Shown piece after piece: positions 1-9,382 of a stretch of DNA of 35,646 nucleotides. The position numbers and the translations under genes are program-made. The notes below the pieces were generated by a model. The model saw nothing but the letters and a program-made list of their open reading frames with translations. It was not told the origin of the DNA and ran no database searches. Positions within the stretch are counted from its first letter, which is position 1. Each line of letters opens with the position of its first letter. Source of the stretch: Ferrovibrio sp. (GTDB taxonomy: Bacteria > Pseudomonadota > Alphaproteobacteria > Ferrovibrionales > Ferrovibrionaceae); the NCBI RefSeq assembly GCF_017994015.1, contig NZ_JAGOLP010000033.1, forward strand, positions 1-35,646, in the 5' to 3' direction.

Positions 1-267
1 CGCATTCACTGCCTGGTGGCCAGCAATCCGCTGGATAAGCGGCTGCCGGGGCCGTTTGATCTGCTGGTGGCGAATATCCTGGCCGGGCCGCTTTGTGCGA
101 TGGCGCATGGACTGGCGGCGCAAGTGGCGCCGGGCGGCCATCTGGTGCTATCCGGCCTGCTGGCCAAGGAAGAGCGCCGGGTGGCGGCGCATTACCGCGC
201 CCAAGGGCTGAGCTTTTCGGCCCGCCTGCCGCGCGAGGGCTGGCACACGCTGATCTTCAAACGCTGA
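1..267 (+). CDS. prmA: Ribosomal protein L11 methyltransferase PrmA, 3' part only
   Basis: The frame is open from base 1 and stops at 265-267, so this is the C-terminal ~88 residues of a gene that begins before the window. PrmA is the cytosolic SAM-dependent methyltransferase that trimethylates ribosomal protein L11. The segment carries the family signature DLLVANILAGPL (the NPPY-like catalytic loop region, here VANI), followed by GGHLVLSGLL and the terminal strand GWHTLIFKR, which are typical of the end of the Rossmann-fold domain. In alphaproteobacteria prmA is often next to a pepP-like gene. Here the two are separated by a pair of DUF1127 genes on the other strand. The next gene ends 35 nt away, tail to tail. 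No terminator hairpin is evident between them. Confidence 0.9.
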   Translation, partial: RIHCLVASNPLDKRLPGPFDLLVANILAGPLCAMAHGLAAQVAPGGHLVLSGLLAKEERRVAAHYRAQGLSFSARLPREGWHTLIFKR

Positions 268-302
268 ATATCAGGCGTGCAGCCGTCGCAGGCAAATCAA
301 GC

Positions 303-866
303 TTAGGCAACAACCTTGCGGCCAAGCAGCGGCAGCTTGAAGCCGGCATTTTCGTTGGCGGCATCGCTGGCGGCCTGGGCCGCATCCAGCTTCGGCGCAT
401 GCGGGCGATAGATGTCGCCGGCCACCGCCGCCGGGATTTCCGAGCGGGTCAGGCCCATGTCATACAGGGTGCGGTCGTCGAGGCCATAGAGCTCGGCCAT
501 CGCCGCCTGACGCGCCAGCGCCGCCTTGATCCGGGCGGTGATCGGCGCAAACAGGCGCTCGACCAGCTTGGTGGCCTGGTAGATCACTTCGGCAAAAGCC
601 TCGGCACGCTGGTAGCGCACATCGGCCTCAAGCTGGCGCAGGTCATAGGCCGGTACCGGGGCGGCAACCGGCTCAACGCTCGACGCCGGTGCCTGAGTGG
701 CAAAGCTGCGCTTGACCCAGCCAACGAAAGCCACGGCGGCCGAGGCCAGCGCCTGGGTCCGCAGGCGGCGGGCATAGGCTTCCACCTCAACCATGGACAG
801 CAGGCGGGGATCGCGCAGTTCAGCGATCAGCGAGGCGGTTTGGCTATCGATATTGTTGGTGCTCAT
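303..866 (-). CDS. DUF1127 domain protein (187 aa), first of two
   Basis: The C-terminal DUF1127 (YjiS-like) region is recognisable: a basic helix (ITARIKAALARQAAMAEL) followed by YGLDDRTLYDMGLTRSEIP, near residues 115-155. The start at 866 (MSTNNIDSQ) is preceded by AGGAGA at good spacing. A longer in-frame reading to 965 has no such site. DUF1127 proteins are usually about 50-70 aa. This one has a ~110 aa N-terminal part with a helical, Ala-rich segment and a Pro-Val-Ala linker. Known family members in alphaproteobacteria are stress-induced and several bind RNA, so an RNA-related role is possible but not shown here. It is a paralogue of the gene at 1240-1611: both share the helix motif EVEAYARRLR or EVEAEARRLR and the DUF1127 core. 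The gene is convergent with prmA. Confidence 0.82.
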   Translation of the reverse strand: MSTNNIDSQTASLIAELRDPRLLSMVEVEAYARRLRTQALASAAVAFVGWVKRSFATQAPASSVEPVAAPVPAYDLRQLEADVRYQRAEAFAEVIYQATKLVERLFAPITARIKAALARQAAMAELYGLDDRTLYDMGLTRSEIPAAVAGDIYRPHAPKLDAAQAASDAANENAGFKLPLLGRKVVA

Positions 867-940
867 AACGTGTCTCCTATGGGCTGGGACGGACACTCGA
901 ATCTCGACTGCGTTCCCGCCCTCAAACTCTGACCACCATA

Positions 941-959
941 TTGCAGTGCAGCATTTGAA
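941..959 (+). promoter_or_regulatory. Shared TGCA-N-TGCA element upstream of DUF1127 gene 1
   Basis: The 19-mer TTGCAGTGCAGCATTTGAA lies about 75 nt upstream of the first DUF1127 start. It matches 16 of 19 bases of an element about 84 nt upstream of the second DUF1127 gene (1695-1713, opposite orientation). The core TGCA-N-TGCA is close to two-fold symmetric. A common operator for the two paralogues is an inference; no known regulator was recognised. Confidence 0.3.
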
Positions 960-1003
960 ATTCAATAGAGAAAAATTGAATTTTTTGGGAAAAATTTTTG
1001 TCG

Positions 1004-1031
1004 CTTATAAAATATATGCCGCGATGCACAA
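1004..1031 (-). promoter_or_regulatory. Candidate promoter for DUF1127 gene 1
   Basis: On the minus strand there is TTGTGC, a 16-nt spacer and TATAAG, set in a markedly AT-rich island (about 955-1090) that contrasts with the GC-rich surroundings. It would give a leader of about 130 nt. The -35 hexamer is weak. Gene 2 also has a TATAAG hexamer upstream (minus strand, 1694 to 1689). Confidence 0.3.
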
Positions 1032-1090
1032 TTAGGCAGCGGCAGCACTAAAATGAAGCACTAGTAATAAATTGTTACGGAAATAAAAAA

Positions 1091-1138
1091 GCCGGGCCGG
1101 TCTGTTTTCGGAGTACTCCGATTCAGACCTGGCCCGAC
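1091..1138 (-). terminator. Rho-independent terminator of DUF1127 gene 2
   Basis: A long inverted repeat (GTCGGGCCAGGTCTG pairing with CAGACCGGCCCGGC on the minus strand) encloses an inner 12-nt palindrome, CGGAGTACTCCG (1109-1120). On the minus strand it is followed by TTTTTTATTT. It lies about 100 nt past the stop of the second DUF1127 gene, so it ends a 3' UTR of unusual length. In the plus direction only four T follow, so it acts mainly on minus-strand transcripts. Confidence 0.85.
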
Positions 1139-1142
1139 TTTT

Positions 1143-1150
1143 GGGGGAGG
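1143..1150 (-). other. CU-rich anti-Shine-Dalgarno-like motif (CCUCCCCC) in the 3' UTR
   Basis: Read on the minus-strand transcript, UUCCUCCCCCAAAA sits just before the terminator hairpin of DUF1127 gene 2. It is complementary to GGGGGAGG-type ribosome binding sites. CCUCCUCCC-type motifs next to DUF1127 genes are known from the Rhodobacter CcsR (cuckoo) small RNAs. The resemblance is by motif and context only; no family model was run. Confidence 0.4.
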
Positions 1151-1175
1151 AACTTAAACTCTGTTACTCGTGTAC

Positions 1176-1224
1176 TCTGCTTACTGTTACTTCACTTTCT
1201 ACTTACTCAACTCACTCTACTTAC
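1176..1224 (-). repeat. Imperfect purine-rich direct repeats in the 3' UTR
   Basis: On the minus strand the unit GTAAGTAGA (third copy GTAAGCAGA) begins at 1224, 1206 and 1184, 18 and 22 nt apart. Each copy is followed by AGTGA/GAGTA-like sequence, and GAGTAAC and AGAGTTTAAG continue to about 1153. The transcript would be rich in A, G and U, nearly without C, and so largely unstructured until the CU tract. No coding frame explains it. Confidence 0.55.
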
Positions 1225-1239
1225 CGTGCGAGCTTGGTA

Positions 1240-1611
1240 TCAGGCGGCGTGGCGCGGGACCAGACGAACCACCTGGGCCACCGACTGTTCAGCGGCGGCG
1301 TTTTCGTTCGACGCCAGCACCGGGCGGCTGACGCCACCGGTAACCGCCGCCGGAATCTGCGAGCGCGACAGACCGATATCGCGCAGCATGGCATCGTCCA
1401 GGCCGTACAGCTCTTCCATGGCGGCGCGCTGCGCACGCCAGGCATTCAGCTTGGCAACCAGGGTCTTAAGCCCTTGCAGCGCCTTGGGGGCAAGCTGCGC
1501 CACCGCTACGGCGCGCAGGCGGCGCGCCTCGGCTTCCACCTCAACGGTGCTGAGCGGAGCAATCCGCGCACCATAGGCATAAGCAGCGGTTTCATTACGG
1601 GCGGTAAACAT
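1240..1611 (-). CDS. DUF1127 domain protein (123 aa), second of two
   Basis: The DUF1127 core is YGLDDAMLRDIGLSRSQIP, preceded by the basic helix LKTLVAKLNAWRAQRAAMEEL (about residues 50-95). A variable Ala/Val tail follows. Three in-frame ATGs occur at 1623, 1617 and 1611. I chose 1611 because GGAG precedes it by 6 nt; the other two give 2-4 more residues. It is paralogous to the gene at 303-866 in both the EVEAEARRLR helix and the core. Family members are small, often stress-induced proteins in alphaproteobacteria, and some bind RNA and work with an sRNA cut from their own 3' UTR. This gene has exactly such a prominent 3' UTR. It is divergent from the aminopeptidase gene. Confidence 0.82.
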   Translation of the reverse strand: MFTARNETAAYAYGARIAPLSTVEVEAEARRLRAVAVAQLAPKALQGLKTLVAKLNAWRAQRAAMEELYGLDDAMLRDIGLSRSQIPAAVTGGVSRPVLASNENAAAEQSVAQVVRLVPRHAA

Positions 1612-1694
1612 TTTCATCTCCATTTGTAGGGCCGTCTCGTTCGCGGCCACGAGGTGAATATTGCGCTGCACACTGAAATCAACAATCTCTTATA

Positions 1695-1713
1695 TTCGAG
1701 TGCTGCAATGCAA
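1695..1713 (-). promoter_or_regulatory. Shared TGCA-N-TGCA element upstream of DUF1127 gene 2
   Basis: On the minus strand this reads TTGCATTGCAGCACTCGAA and matches the element at 941-959 at 16 of 19 positions. A TATAAG hexamer (1694-1689) follows directly and could be the -10 of this gene, preceded at 16 nt by a poor T-rich -35. The region also lies upstream of the divergent aminopeptidase gene. Confidence 0.3.
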
Positions 1714-1776
1714 AAAACGCATGGGTCCGAATGCCCAGGATGGACGCCCGTTAACCGAATGCTCATACTTGATGCC

Positions 1777-3789
1777 ATGAACGCTCCCCTGCCCTCGCCG
1801 ATCACCGACCTTTCCATTGACCTGGCCGCCCTGCCGCCGGCCCTGGCCGCCCACCTGCGCGGCATTGCCGCCGCCCCAGCGCCTTTTGGCGGTTTTCCGG
1901 GCTTGCGGCTGCTGCCGGCGGATCCCGCCCTGGCGCCCGATAAGGCCGCCGCACTGGTGGCTTTGCTGGCGCGCAACTATGCCGCCGCCATCGAGAATCG
2001 CGCCGCCGTGGCCGCCCGGCTGACAGCCTTGCGCGCCGAATTGGCGCGGCGCGGCCTGGCTGGGCTGATCATCCCGCTGACCGACGAATTCCATGGCGAA
2101 TATCTGCCGCTGCGGGCGCAACGGCTGACCTGGCTGACCGGCTTCACCGGTTCGGCTGGCCTGTGCATCGTGCTGCCCGAGCGCGCCGCTTTGTGGAGCG
2201 ATGGGCGCTATACCCTGCAATTACGCCAGCAGGTGGATGCCGGGCTGTTCGATTTGCTGCATATCACCGACCAGCCGCCCAGCGACTGGCTGCGCAATAC
2301 ACTCAAACCAGGCCAGAAGCTGGCCTATGATGCCTGGCTGCATACCGAGGATGCGCTGAGGCGTTTCGCTGCCGCTGCCGCTGCGGCCGGCGCCGAATTG
2401 GTGGCGGTGCAAGACGGCAATCCGCTGGATGCGGTTTGGGCCGACCAGCCACCGCCGCCGCTGGCCCCGGTGGTGCCACAGCCCGAAGCTTTTGCCGGCC
2501 AGGCTTCGGCCGAAAAACGTGCTGCTATCGCCGCAAATCTGCGCCAGCAGGCCGTGGATGCAGTGTTGCTCACCCTGCCCGAATCGATCTGCTGGCTGCT
2601 CAATATTCGTGGCGGTGATGTGAAACACACGCCCTTCGCCCTGGCCATGGCTTTGCTGCACCAGGATGCCACGCTGGATCTGTTTGTGGATGCGCGCAAG
2701 CTGGCGCCTGAGACCTCGGCGCATCTCGGCCCGGATATCCGCATCCAGCCGCCCGAAGCCCTGGATGCCGCATTGGATGCGCTCGGCGCGGCCAAACGCT
2801 GCGTGCAGGCCGATCCGGCCACGGCCGGCGCCTATCCGTTGCAGCGGCTGGAACAGGCCGGTGCTCGGCTCAAGCGCGCCGACGATCCCTGCCTGCTGCC
2901 AAAAGCCTGCAAGAATGCCGTGGAACTGGACGGCATCCGTGCTGCGCATCTGCGTGATGGCGTGGCGATGTGCCGCTTCCTGGCCTGGCTCGCACGCGAT
3001 GCGCAGGATGGCTCGGTCGATGAACTGGTGGCGCAGGACAAGCTTGAAGCCTGCCGCCGGCTGGATAACAGCCTGCGCGATCTGTCCTTCACCTCGATTT
3101 CCGGCGCCGGCCCGAATGGCGCCGTGGTGCATTATCGCGCCACGCCGGAAACCAACCGCAAGCTGGAACCGGGCAATCTCTACCTGATCGATTCCGGCGG
3201 GCAATATCCCGATGGCACCACCGACATCACCCGCACCATCGCCATCGGCACACCGACGGTGGAGATGCGCGAGGCTTTCACCCGGGTGCTGAAAGGCCAC
3301 ATCGCCATCGCGCGGGCAAAATTCCCCGATGGCACCGCCGGCCAGCAGCTTGATGCCCTGGCGCGTTATGCGCTGTGGCAGGCCGGGCTGGATTACGACC
3401 ATGGCACCGGCCATGGCGTCGGCGCCTATCTCTCGGTGCATGAAGGCCCGCACCGCATTTCCAAGACCGGCAGTATGGTGGCGCTGAAACCAGGCATGAT
3501 CGTATCGAACGAGCCAGGCTATTACAAAACCGGCGCCTTCGGCATCCGCATCGAAAATCTGGTGGCAGTGCGGCTGGAGATTGAGCGGGCCGAGAATGGC
3601 AAAGCTTGGTATGGCTTCGAAACCCTGACCAGAGCGCCGATTGACCGCGCCCTGATCGAGCCGGCTTTGCTAAGCCCGGAAGAAATCGATTGGGTGAATG
3701 CCTATCACGCCCAGGTGCAGGCTGATATCGCGCCGCGCCTCGATGACGATACACGCGGCTGGCTGGCAACGGCAACGGCGCCACTCTGA
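1777..3789 (+). CDS. pepP: Xaa-Pro aminopeptidase (three-domain M24B, aminopeptidase P type)
   Basis: A cytosolic metallopeptidase that removes N-terminal residues from Xaa-Pro peptides. Domain order: creatinase N domain (GEYLPLRAQRLTWLTGFTGSAG), second creatinase-like domain in the middle, and the M24 pita-bread domain in the C-terminal half. Metal-ligand regions are visible: LIDSGGQYPDGTTDITRT (two Asp), GTGHGVGAYLSVHEGP (His), SNEPGYYKTGAFGIRIEN (two Glu). The C-terminal FETLTRAPIDR tail is typical of the ~600 aa three-domain family. At 670 aa it is longer than usual because about 70-80 Ala-rich residues precede the first conserved helix. The start is uncertain: ATG at 1777 has no clear Shine-Dalgarno site, ATG at 1759 is also possible, and an internal GTG start cannot be excluded. 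It is convergent with the exonuclease gene, 15 nt apart. Confidence 0.9.
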   Translation: MNAPLPSPITDLSIDLAALPPALAAHLRGIAAAPAPFGGFPGLRLLPADPALAPDKAAALVALLARNYAAAIENRAAVAARLTALRAELARRGLAGLIIPLTDEFHGEYLPLRAQRLTWLTGFTGSAGLCIVLPERAALWSDGRYTLQLRQQVDAGLFDLLHITDQPPSDWLRNTLKPGQKLAYDAWLHTEDALRRFAAAAAAAGAELVAVQDGNPLDAVWADQPPPPLAPVVPQPEAFAGQASAEKRAAIAANLRQQAVDAVLLTLPESICWLLNIRGGDVKHTPFALAMALLHQDATLDLFVDARKLAPETSAHLGPDIRIQPPEALDAALDALGAAKRCVQADPATAGAYPLQRLEQAGARLKRADDPCLLPKACKNAVELDGIRAAHLRDGVAMCRFLAWLARDAQDGSVDELVAQDKLEACRRLDNSLRDLSFTSISGAGPNGAVVHYRATPETNRKLEPGNLYLIDSGGQYPDGTTDITRTIAIGTPTVEMREAFTRVLKGHIAIARAKFPDGTAGQQLDALARYALWQAGLDYDHGTGHGVGAYLSVHEGPHRISKTGSMVALKPGMIVSNEPGYYKTGAFGIRIENLVAVRLEIERAENGKAWYGFETLTRAPIDRALIEPALLSPEEIDWVNAYHAQVQADIAPRLDDDTRGWLATATAPL

Positions 3790-3804
3790 CGGCGCCGGCA
3801 AGCT

Positions 3805-4503
3805 TCACATCCCGCCCCTGAGCCAGGGCGGCGGGCGGTGGCGGCGGAAGCTGGCCTGGCGGTCGCGTGCCGATGAACAGGCTTCGTAATAGTCGCCCTC
3901 CAACCGCCCGGGCGTGATGCCCCAGCGCGGCAGCATGTCAGGCAAGGCCGCGCCCTGCGCTGCCAGCAACGCGATATTGGCGCAGGCGGCAGCATCGCTA
4001 TCGGCGGCATGGTGGCGCAGATCAAGCCCAAGATGCGCCGCCACGGTGGCGAGTTTGTGATTCTCCATTTCGGGCCAGGCGGCGCGGGCGATCTTCACCG
4101 TGCAAAGAAACCCGAAGCCCGGCGCGGCAATGCCATAATGCTGCAAGGCGGCGCGCAGCACGCCGATATCGAAAGGCGCATTATGCGCCAGCAGCAGCGG
4201 CGTGGCTTCAAGATGCGGCGCCAATTCATCCCAGATGGCAGGGAATTCCGGCTCATCCTCCACATCGCACGGCTCGATGCCATGAATGGCGATGAAACCC
4301 GGGCTGAAGCGCATGTCATGCGGCCGCACCAGCCGATGCGCCACCCGCGCCACCCGGCCGGCAACGATCCAGGCCAAGCCGATGGAACAGATGCTGCCGG
4401 CGCTTGGACTGGCGGTTTCAAAATCCAGCGCGATGGCCGTGGCGCCAGTCACTTCGGCCAAAGTGGGAATGGCGATCTGGCGCAGATGGCTTTCGTCACG
4501 CAT
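3805..4503 (-). CDS. DEDDh 3'-5' exonuclease (DnaQ / RNase T superfamily)
   Basis: A 232-aa protein with the three exonuclease motifs: ExoI ALDFETA (D27, E29), ExoII AHNAPFD (D112) and ExoIII HAADSD (H165, D170), which gives the DEDDh arrangement. Such proteins hydrolyse nucleotides from 3' ends using two metal ions. This one is a stand-alone exonuclease rather than full-length polymerase III epsilon, so its substrate (DNA proofreading, repair or RNA) is open. No C-terminal UvrC-like or helicase domain is present. It begins 3 nt after the ligA stop and is the last gene of the bamD-recN-ligA run. That context suggests a DNA repair role, which is inference. Confidence 0.85.
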   Translation of the reverse strand: MRDESHLRQIAIPTLAEVTGATAIALDFETASPSAGSICSIGLAWIVAGRVARVAHRLVRPHDMRFSPGFIAIHGIEPCDVEDEPEFPAIWDELAPHLEATPLLLAHNAPFDIGVLRAALQHYGIAAPGFGFLCTVKIARAAWPEMENHKLATVAAHLGLDLRHHAADSDAAACANIALLAAQGAALPDMLPRWGITPGRLEGDYYEACSSARDRQASFRRHRPPPWLRGGM

Positions 4504-4506
4504 CGC

Positions 4507-6663
<2,157 letters not shown>

Positions 6664-6666
6664 TCA

Positions 6667-6812
6667 TCGTCATGCCCGGGCGCAGACCCACGGCTATCCG
6701 GCTTAACTTCTGACCGACTGAGCCTCCCCTGCGTCGTCATGCCCGGGCTTGACCCGGGCATCTCTGCACATGGCGCCGGCAGGGATCGCCGGGTCAAGCC
6801 CGGCGATGACGA
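6667..6812. repeat. REP-like palindromic repeat in the recN-ligA gap
   Basis: Arms at 6734-6762 (TCGTCATGCCCGGGCTTGAC...) and 6784-6812 are near-perfect inverted copies about 21 nt apart. The left arm also folds on itself through CCCGGG-CTTGA-CCCGGG. A degraded third arm, TCGTCATGCCCGGGCGCAGA, starts at 6667. This sequence type (CCGGGCTTGACCCGG) is a widespread intergenic palindrome in alphaproteobacterial genomes. The minus-strand RNA would form a strong stem between recN and ligA. That could stabilise or attenuate the message, though this is not shown. Confidence 0.75.
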
Positions 6813-6837
6813 GGGGAAATTAAACCAGAGCGGCATA

Positions 6838-8529
6838 TTATGCCTGCTGCAACAGCAATTCATCCGCAGCGGCGCGGGCGGCATCGGTGATGGTGGCGCC
6901 AGCCAGCATGCGGGCGATTTCCTCGCGCCGCTCATCCTGTTGCAGCGGCATCACTTCGGTCAGCGTGACCCGCGCCTTGGCCGGGCCGCTTTCGCGCTTG
7001 GCAATGCGCCAATGCCGTTCGCCCTTGGCCGCCACCTGCGGCGAATGCGTCACCACCAGCACCTGCACTTTTTCGCTGAGCCGCGCCAGCCGCTCGCCCA
7101 CTGCCGCCGCCGTGGCGCCGCCAACGCCGCGATCCACTTCATCGAAGATCAGTGTGCCGGCATCGCCGCGCCCGGCCAGCACCACGCGCAAGGCCAGCAT
7201 GAAGCGGCTGAGTTCACCGCCCGAAGCGATCTTGGCCAGAGAACCCGGCGCGCTGCCTGGATTGGTGGCGGCCAGGAAAATCACCCGGTCGGCGCCATCA
7301 GAGGCCCATTGTTCGGGCGGCAAGGTTTCCACACTGGTCTGGAATTTGGCCGTGCCGAGCTTGAGCGGCGCCAGCTCGGCCGCCACGGCCTTGTCCAGCT
7401 TGGCGGCAGCCTTGCGCCGCGCCGCGCTGAGCGCTTCGGCCTGTTTGGCAAAAGCGGCGCGCGCCGTATCGGCGGCCTGGCGCAATTTCCCCAGGCTGGC
7501 CGCCTGATCGTCGATCAGCGCCAGCTTGGCGGCAAAATCCTCGGCCAGTTGCGGCAGCGCCGCCACCGCCACACTGTGTTTGCGCGCAGCGCCACGCAAG
7601 GCAAACAGCCGCTCTTCCACCCGCTCCAGCCGCTGCGGATCAAGATCAAGCCGGCGCGTGGCTTCATCCAGCGCCTGGGCATATCGCGCCGCCTGATCCA
7701 ATGCCGCCTCGGCGGCCTGCATGGCTTCATCAAGCTGGCCACCGGCACGATCCGCCACCCGCTCAAGTGCCCGCAGGCTGGCACGCAGCCGGCTCTCCAC
7801 GCCATTGCCCTTGTCGCCACCAAGCAGTGCGGCTTCGGCTTCCTGCATCGCCGTGGCTAGCTTTTCGCCGGCCTGCAACTGGCTGCGCTGTGCCGCCAGT
7901 TCATCCTCCTCGCCGGGCAATGGCTTGAGCGTTTCAAGCTCAGCCACCACATGGCGCAGATATTCCTCGTCGCGCTGCGCCTGTTCGGCCGCCGCCTCGG
8001 CTTCCGCAAGCGCAGTTTCGGCATCACGGAAGTTGCGATACAGCCCCTTGAGCGCCGCCGCATCTCGGTTCAGTCCGGCATAGTCATCCAGCAAGGCGCG
8101 ATGCACGGCGCTGTCGGTCAGACCCTGCTCGTCATTCTGGCCGTGGATTTCCACCAATGTGTCGCCCAGCCGGCGCAGCAGGCCGATGCTGACGGCCTGA
8201 TCGTTGACGAAGGCGCGGCTTTTGCCGTCGCCACTCACCACGCGGCGCAGCACAATGCCTTCTTCTGCTGCTTCCAGGCCCTGTTCGGCCAGCAGGGCAA
8301 AGGCCGGATGTTTCGGCGCCACGTCGAAGGCTGCCGTCACCACGCCCTGGGCCGCGCCACTGCGCACCAAGCCGGCATCGGCACGACGGCCCAGCGCCAG
8401 GCCCAACGCATCCAGCAGGATGGATTTGCCGGCGCCGGTTTCGCCGGTCAACACACCCAGGCCGGCAGCCATATGCAGATCCAGCCGCTCGATCAGCACG
8501 ATGTCGCGGATGCTCAGATGGGTCAGCAT
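6838..8529 (-). CDS. recN: DNA repair protein RecN (SMC-like ATPase)
   Basis: A 563-aa cytosolic SMC-family protein used in double-strand break repair. The N-terminal half-head reads LTHLSIRDIVLIERLDL and Walker A is GETGAGKS (29-36). The central part is an Ala/Glu/Leu-rich coiled coil interrupted by a hinge. The C-terminal half-head has the ABC signature region ASGGELSRFMLALR and Walker B LIFDEVDRGVGG, then VVTHSPQVAAKG. Length and order match RecN. It starts 10 nt after the bamD stop, so the two are probably cotranscribed, as in the usual alphaproteobacterial lpxC-bamD-recN-ligA order. Confidence 0.98.
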   Translation of the reverse strand: MLTHLSIRDIVLIERLDLHMAAGLGVLTGETGAGKSILLDALGLALGRRADAGLVRSGAAQGVVTAAFDVAPKHPAFALLAEQGLEAAEEGIVLRRVVSGDGKSRAFVNDQAVSIGLLRRLGDTLVEIHGQNDEQGLTDSAVHRALLDDYAGLNRDAAALKGLYRNFRDAETALAEAEAAAEQAQRDEEYLRHVVAELETLKPLPGEEDELAAQRSQLQAGEKLATAMQEAEAALLGGDKGNGVESRLRASLRALERVADRAGGQLDEAMQAAEAALDQAARYAQALDEATRRLDLDPQRLERVEERLFALRGAARKHSVAVAALPQLAEDFAAKLALIDDQAASLGKLRQAADTARAAFAKQAEALSAARRKAAAKLDKAVAAELAPLKLGTAKFQTSVETLPPEQWASDGADRVIFLAATNPGSAPGSLAKIASGGELSRFMLALRVVLAGRGDAGTLIFDEVDRGVGGATAAAVGERLARLSEKVQVLVVTHSPQVAAKGERHWRIAKRESGPAKARVTLTEVMPLQQDERREEIARMLAGATITDAARAAADELLLQQA

Positions 8530-8539
8530 CGCGGCGCGA

Positions 8540-9382
8540 TCAGAATAGCCGACTGAGCCAGGAGCCTTCCTTGGCCTCAGGGCGCATATCCTTGCCGGTC
8601 AGCATGGCATAGGTGTCGATATACCATTCGCTGCCCGGATAATTATGGCCCAGCACGGCAGCGGCATTCTGCGCCTCCTCCACCACGCCCAGGGCAAGAT
8701 AGGATTCAGTGATCCGATGCAGTGCCTCCGGCACATGCGAGGTGGTCTGGTATTTCTCCACCACCACCTTGAAACGGTTGATCGCCGCGATGTATTGGCC
8801 CTGGCGCAGATAATAGCGGCCGATGGTCATTTCCTTGCCGGCAAGATGATCCCGCGTCAGATCGATCTTGAGCCGCGCATCGCGGGCATATTCCGAGGTC
8901 GGGAAACGCTGCACCACATCATTCAGCGCATTCAGCGCCTTCTGCGTGGTGCCCTGGTCGCGCGCCACATCGGCAATCTGCTCGTAATAGCTGATCGCCT
9001 TGAGATAATAGGCGTAGGGTGTGTCCTTGTGGCCGGGATGCAATTGCAGGAAACGGTCCACCGCCGCAATCGCATCGTCATACTGATTGCGCTGGTAATA
9101 GGCATAAGCCGCCATCACCTGCGCCTTGGTGGCCCAGGTGGAATAGGGATGCTGGCGCTCCACTTCGTCGAAACTATTGGCCGCCGCTTCCCAATTGCCG
9201 CTATTGGCCTGATCCACGGCGCGATTGTAGAGCTTGTCAACCGGCTCCTCGACATACGGCTTTTCCTCGGCAGCACAGGCCACCAAAGCCGTCAGCAGCA
9301 AGCCGCTGAACAGCAGGCGACCGGGCTTTGCCAGCCGGTCCAGAAGCGCGCCCAGAATCGAGTTTTCAACGGATATCGACAT
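8540..9382 (-). CDS. bamD: Outer membrane assembly lipoprotein BamD
   Basis: BamD is the essential TPR lipoprotein of the BAM complex, which inserts beta-barrel proteins into the outer membrane. The start at 9382 (MSISVENS) gives 280 aa with a lipoprotein signal: hydrophobic stretch about residues 23-35 and lipobox L-V-A-C with Cys36. TPR-type repeats follow: LYNRAVDQANSGNWEAAANS, EVERQHPYSTWATKAQVM, YYQRNQYDDAIAAVDRFLQL, then YYLRQGQYIAAINRFKVVV. The open frame continues far upstream to 10054 without homology, so that extension is not used. The Shine-Dalgarno site is poor. It heads the recN-ligA-exonuclease run and is cut off from lpxC by the divergent XRE gene. Confidence 0.95.
   Translation of the reverse strand: MSISVENSILGALLDRLAKPGRLLFSGLLLTALVACAAEEKPYVEEPVDKLYNRAVDQANSGNWEAAANSFDEVERQHPYSTWATKAQVMAAYAYYQRNQYDDAIAAVDRFLQLHPGHKDTPYAYYLKAISYYEQIADVARDQGTTQKALNALNDVVQRFPTSEYARDARLKIDLTRDHLAGKEMTIGRYYLRQGQYIAAINRFKVVVEKYQTTSHVPEALHRITESYLALGVVEEAQNAAAVLGHNYPGSEWYIDTYAMLTGKDMRPEAKEGSWLSRLF

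Noticed and set aside
870..900. General stress (EcfG) promoter upstream of DUF1127 gene 1
   Set aside because: A GGAAC-like -35 followed by GTCC at 17 nt is present on the minus strand, but the -10 does not match the CGTT consensus.
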